Below are positions 61,656-64,000 of a stretch of 64,000 nucleotides of DNA, one piece after another. Position numbers and translations under genes: made by a program. The stretch is taken from NCBI GenBank assembly GCA_050180705.1, contig JBFXDX010000011.1, positions 62,001 through 126,000 on the forward strand, read 5' to 3'. The DNA is from SB25 sp050180705 (GTDB taxonomy: Bacteria > Bacteroidota > Bacteroidia > Bacteroidales > Tenuifilaceae). Each line of letters opens with the position of its first letter. Positions within the stretch are counted from its first letter, which is position 1. The notes beneath the pieces are model-generated. The model had not been told where the DNA came from, did no database searches, and saw nothing but the letters and a program-made list of their open reading frames with translations.

Positions 61656-62189
61656 TTTTTCAAATATTAGTTAATTAACCAACATAAATTGTAATGAGAC
61701 TAAATTAACATATAAAACAAACGAATGTTTAATTATTTTGATTATGAATTATTTTTTAATGATGAAAACATAAAACCAAAACATAAAGGCTAAAAAAAGT
61801 GAAATAGAAAGATAATGTAAGTTTAAATGTTAAAGTGATTAATTATAGATGAAGAATTTGTTGAGTGGGGGGCAGAAATTCTTATGTTGCTAAGTCATCA
61901 AAATTTCAGAAGAACATTGCTTAATTAATCACCTAAACTTAAATTGCTGATCTCAAAGTCCTGTTTTTTATTTGAGCAAAATTACGTCAATCATAATGTG
62001 GAAGTCAAGTATTGTGACAAACTTTTGATGAAAATGAATATTATTATATCGTCCCTTTAAAGAGGGGGTATGGCGAGTTCACTGAAGGTAATCAACATAA
62101 AAATCATCAACTTTTAAGTAAGGCGTTGTTTAAATAAAAAGTATCGCTATATTTGTACCATTCAAAATACTATTCTTTTAGCGAAAGGA
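61656..62189. other. Divergent intergenic region before the metY leader
   Basis: AT-rich 534 bases between the leftward SprB gene and the rightward riboswitch. A minus-strand TAATTTTG at 61977-61984 with TTG at 62006-62008 (21-base spacer) is a possible promoter for the SprB gene, implying a leader of about 320 bases. No ORF of note. Confidence 0.4.
62126..62155 (+). promoter_or_regulatory. Promoter of the metY riboswitch leader
   Basis: TTG (62126-62128), a 19-base spacer and TATATTTG (62148-62155). Predicted start near 62162, about 28 bases upstream of the aptamer. Confidence 0.68.
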
Positions 62190-62298
62190 TAGATTTATAG
62201 AGAAGAGCGGAGAGAACAGGCTCGATGAACCTCTAGCAACCTGCTGCCAAAGGCAAGGTGCTAAAACCTGACCCGAAAGGGTAATTATAACTCTAAAC
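62190..62298 (+). ncRNA. SAM-I-type (S-box) riboswitch aptamer
   Basis: The conserved S-box core is visible in order: AAGAGCGGAGAGA (62203-62215), the kink-turn/pseudoknot segment around CTCGATGAACCTCTAGCAACCTG (62221-62243), GGTGCTAAAACCTGACC (62257-62273), and a closing strand with CTCTA (62291-62295) that pairs with TAGAG near 62198-62202. In this class S-adenosylmethionine binding shuts off methionine and cysteine genes. It precedes a sulfhydrylase gene, the expected target. I see no canonical U-tract terminator between it and the gene, so the expression platform may differ from the Firmicutes model. Confidence 0.85.
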
Positions 62299-62306
62299 TA
62301 AACGTT

Positions 62307-62429
62307 ATGCTGAGTTTAAACATTTTAGTTTCAATTGTATCATCAGGTTATTACACCTGCTTGTCGTTACTTATTTACAACCAGTTTAGAGGTACTTCTC
62401 GAATGCGCCGCTTCGGTCGAATGCGGTAG
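62307..62429 (+). CDS. Possible 40-codon leader ORF between riboswitch and metY
   Basis: ATG 62307 opens nine bases after the aptamer's closing helix and runs 40 codons to TAG 62429. The product would start MLSLNILVSIVSSGYYTC, a hydrophobic stretch, followed by SLLIYNQFRG and a basic end (SRMRRFGRMR). It could be a small membrane peptide or a leader whose translation couples the riboswitch to metY. There is no ribosome-binding site to support it, and short open frames occur by chance. The 3' part contains a direct repeat CGAATGCG (62400-62407, 62418-62425) separated by a CCGCTTCGG hairpin. Confidence 0.35.
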   Translation: MLSLNILVSIVSSGYYTCLSLLIYNQFRGTSRMRRFGRMR

Positions 62430-62580
62430 ATAATCAGTTATAATCCTTACGGATTAAACCTATCGCGTTGCGGGCAACGCGAGGGTGTTTGGTGCATAGC
62501 ATCAAAAAAAATCACAATACTTTAACGAATGTTGTTCATTAATTAAATCAACGAACAACAACCAACAAACAACAATTTCT
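62430..62580 (+). promoter_or_regulatory. metY leader with hairpins and CAA-rich run-in
   Basis: After the leader ORF there is a small hairpin (AATCC-TTAC-GGATT region, 62452-62465) and a strong one TCGCGTTGC-GG-GCAACGCGA (62463-62482). A weaker one GGTGC-ATA-GCATC (62491-62503) is followed by an A-run, not a U-run. The last 30 bases before the ATG are unstructured AAC/CAA-rich sequence, likely to help ribosome loading. This is probably the expression platform, but no anti-terminator switch could be drawn with certainty. Confidence 0.45.
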
Positions 62581-63885
62581 ATGTCACAAACATATCATTT
62601 CGATACGCTGCAAGTACACGCAGGTCAGTGGGTGGATGGGGAAACGCTGTCGAGGGCTGTGCCCATTTATCAAACTACATCGTATTTATTTAAAGACTCT
62701 GATCATGTTGCTAATCTGTTTGCGTTGAAAGAACCTGGTCATATCTATACAAGATTAAGCAATCCAACCACCGATGTATTGGAGAAGCGTTTAGCTGCGT
62801 TGGAAGGTGGAACGGCTGCTGTTGTGGTGTCCTCTGGACATGCTGCACAGTTTATTGCTTTAAGCAATATTCTGAGCGCTGGCGATAATTTTGTTTCATC
62901 ACCATACTTGTATGGTGGAAGTCATAATCAATTTAAGGTTGCATTAAAGCGGTTGGGTATTGAGACTCGCTTTGCAATTGGGTTAAACCCTTGCGATTTT
63001 GAACCTTTTATTGATGAGAATACAAAGGCTATTTACCTTGAAACAATCGGAAATCCTAGTTTTTGTATTCCCGATTTTGAAGCATTTGCACAATTAGCCA
63101 ATCAGTACGAAATCCCATTAATTGTTGATAATACTTTTGCAGGTGCAGGCTATTTATGTAGGCCTATTGAGCATGGTGCCAACATTGTGGTTGAGTCAAT
63201 CACCAAATGGGTTGGTGGACACGGAACAAGTATGGGAGGAGTTATTATTGATGGTGGAAATTTTAACTGGGGAAATGGCAAATTTCCTCAGTTCTCGGAA
63301 CCCTCTGAAGGCTATCATGGATTAGTTTTTTGGGATGCTTTTGGCGATAAAAGTCAATCTGGTAATATTGCTTTTGCAACTCGTGCTCGAGTAGAGGGTC
63401 TACGCGACTTTGGGCCTGCCATAAGTCCTTTCAACTCATTCTTGCTTATTCAAGGATTGGAAACTTTATCGTTAAGAATGGAGCGACATTGCAGTAATAC
63501 GCTAGCATTGGCACGTTGGCTCGAAAACCATACTAAAGTTGAAAGTGTTAATTATCCAGGCTTGGAGAGTAGCCCATACCATACGGTTGCATCAAAATAT
63601 CTGAAAAACGGTTATGGCGGGGTATTGTCGTTTACAATAAAGGGCGATGGAGATCAAACTACAAGATTTGTGGATAGTTTAAAGCTTGTTAGTCATTTAG
63701 CCAATGTTGGCGATGCTAAAACGTTGATTATTCAACCTTCGGCAACAACTCATCAGCAATTGTCGGCAGAGGAGCAGTTGGCTGCGGGTGTAAAACCAAA
63801 TCTTTTAAGAGTTTCGGTTGGTATTGAGTATATTGGCGATATTATTGCCGATTTTGAACAAGCATTTAGTAATGTTAATGGTTGA
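62581..63885 (+). CDS. metY: O-acetylhomoserine sulfhydrylase (aminocarboxypropyltransferase)
   Basis: PLP enzyme that makes homocysteine directly from O-acetylhomoserine and sulfide, also able to use O-acetylserine in some species. The 434-residue length and the YTRLSNPTTDVLEKRLAALEGG (~57-78), SSGHAAQ (~84-90), and NTFAGAGYLCRPIEHGANIVVESITKWVGGHGTSMGGVI (~184-222) blocks are typical. The Schiff-base Lys is at 209. The family insert rich in Phe/Asn (GNFNWGNGKFPQFSEPSEGYHGLVFW) distinguishes it from cystathionine enzymes. Regulated through the SAM riboswitch upstream. Confidence 0.95.
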   Translation: MSQTYHFDTLQVHAGQWVDGETLSRAVPIYQTTSYLFKDSDHVANLFALKEPGHIYTRLSNPTTDVLEKRLAALEGGTAAVVVSSGHAAQFIALSNILSAGDNFVSSPYLYGGSHNQFKVALKRLGIETRFAIGLNPCDFEPFIDENTKAIYLETIGNPSFCIPDFEAFAQLANQYEIPLIVDNTFAGAGYLCRPIEHGANIVVESITKWVGGHGTSMGGVIIDGGNFNWGNGKFPQFSEPSEGYHGLVFWDAFGDKSQSGNIAFATRARVEGLRDFGPAISPFNSFLLIQGLETLSLRMERHCSNTLALARWLENHTKVESVNYPGLESSPYHTVASKYLKNGYGGVLSFTIKGDGDQTTRFVDSLKLVSHLANVGDAKTLIIQPSATTHQQLSAEEQLAAGVKPNLLRVSVGIEYIGDIIADFEQAFSNVNG

Positions 63886-64000
63886 TGGTGATACAACTTT
63901 GTTAGTCTAAACATCTAGATAAATCTCGTTTTTGAACTTGTATAGAATAACAATGAAATTTAATACAATTTGAAATCTATCGTCTGATATCTAATATCTA
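63886..64000. other. Window end, no feature
   Basis: AT-rich sequence after metY with no terminator stem or ORF start recognised before the window ends. Confidence 0.4.

Overview
The window is a chromosomal segment from a member of the phylum Bacteroidota, most like a Bacteroidales-type lineage. The evidence is: AT-rich DNA; a purH-mreB-mreC-mreD-pbp2-rodA cluster; a SprB-repeat surface protein with a type IX secretion (T9SS) sorting tail; BlaR1-like M56 peptidases that end in TonB domains; a C-terminally extended LysS; and several promoters of the Bacteroidota form TTG/TTTG-N18-19-TAnnTTTG. No rRNA, tRNA, CRISPR array, transposase, phage gene or replication origin was found. The genus cannot be fixed from the sequence.

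Layout. 1-7.6 kb (+): purine synthesis (purH) followed by the rod-shape and elongasome operon mreBCD-pbp2-rodA. 7.6-10.2 kb (-): ACP phosphodiesterase, LpxH and a thioredoxin-fold lipoprotein that has lost its CXXC. 10.3-13.8 kb (+): three overlapping genes (aminotransferase, GT2 glycosyltransferase, orphan OppC-like permease). 13.8-17.3 kb: two small envelope hypotheticals, a Fic-domain AMPylase-type protein with a C-terminal winged helix, and upstream of it a 357-bp array of seventeen 21-bp units in exact register. 17.3-25.9 kb (-): lysS, then a tetR-tolC-MFP-RND efflux operon. 26.2-30.3 kb: TonB-dependent receptor convergent with a HAMP-GAF sensor that has no output domain. 30.4-35.9 kb: a possible operon made of a SiaC-like regulatory phosphoprotein, a TPR/SpoIIE (PP2C) phosphatase, an OmpA-family protein and a secreted five-repeat OmpL47-like protein. 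36.1-43.3 kb: housekeeping genes (birA, lplA, plsC, rplU-rpmA, serS) among small hypotheticals. 43.3-49.7 kb: BlaI/BlaR1-like pair with an extended palindromic operator, a VWA-domain protein, and an ECF sigma/anti-sigma pair with a four-helix-bundle gene lodged between them and flanked by inverted repeats. 49.7-57 kb: outer-membrane barrel protein, C69 dipeptidase, 7TMR-DISM histidine kinase, and a lipoprotein nuclease of the DRGH family. 57.2-61.7 kb: a 1467-residue T9SS-exported SprB-repeat protein. 61.7-64 kb: a SAM-I-type riboswitch, a 40-codon leader ORF and an O-acetylhomoserine sulfhydrylase.

How the genes work together. Envelope building is a recurring theme: elongasome, LpxH for lipid A, PlsC for phospholipid, RND efflux, and OmpA-type peptidoglycan binding. 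Several signalling modules appear to read envelope or extracellular state: the Sia-like phosphatase/phosphoprotein pair, BlaI/BlaR1, ECF sigma/anti-sigma, the HAMP-GAF sensor and the 7TMR-DISM kinase. The most notable under-described features are the 21-bp-register array upstream of fic, the SiaA/SiaC-like pair coupled to OmpA/OmpL47 surface proteins without a recognisable SiaB kinase nearby, the leader ORF directly after the SAM riboswitch, the duplicated domain that brackets the SprB repeats, and a repeated CCCTGACAGAG hairpin element.
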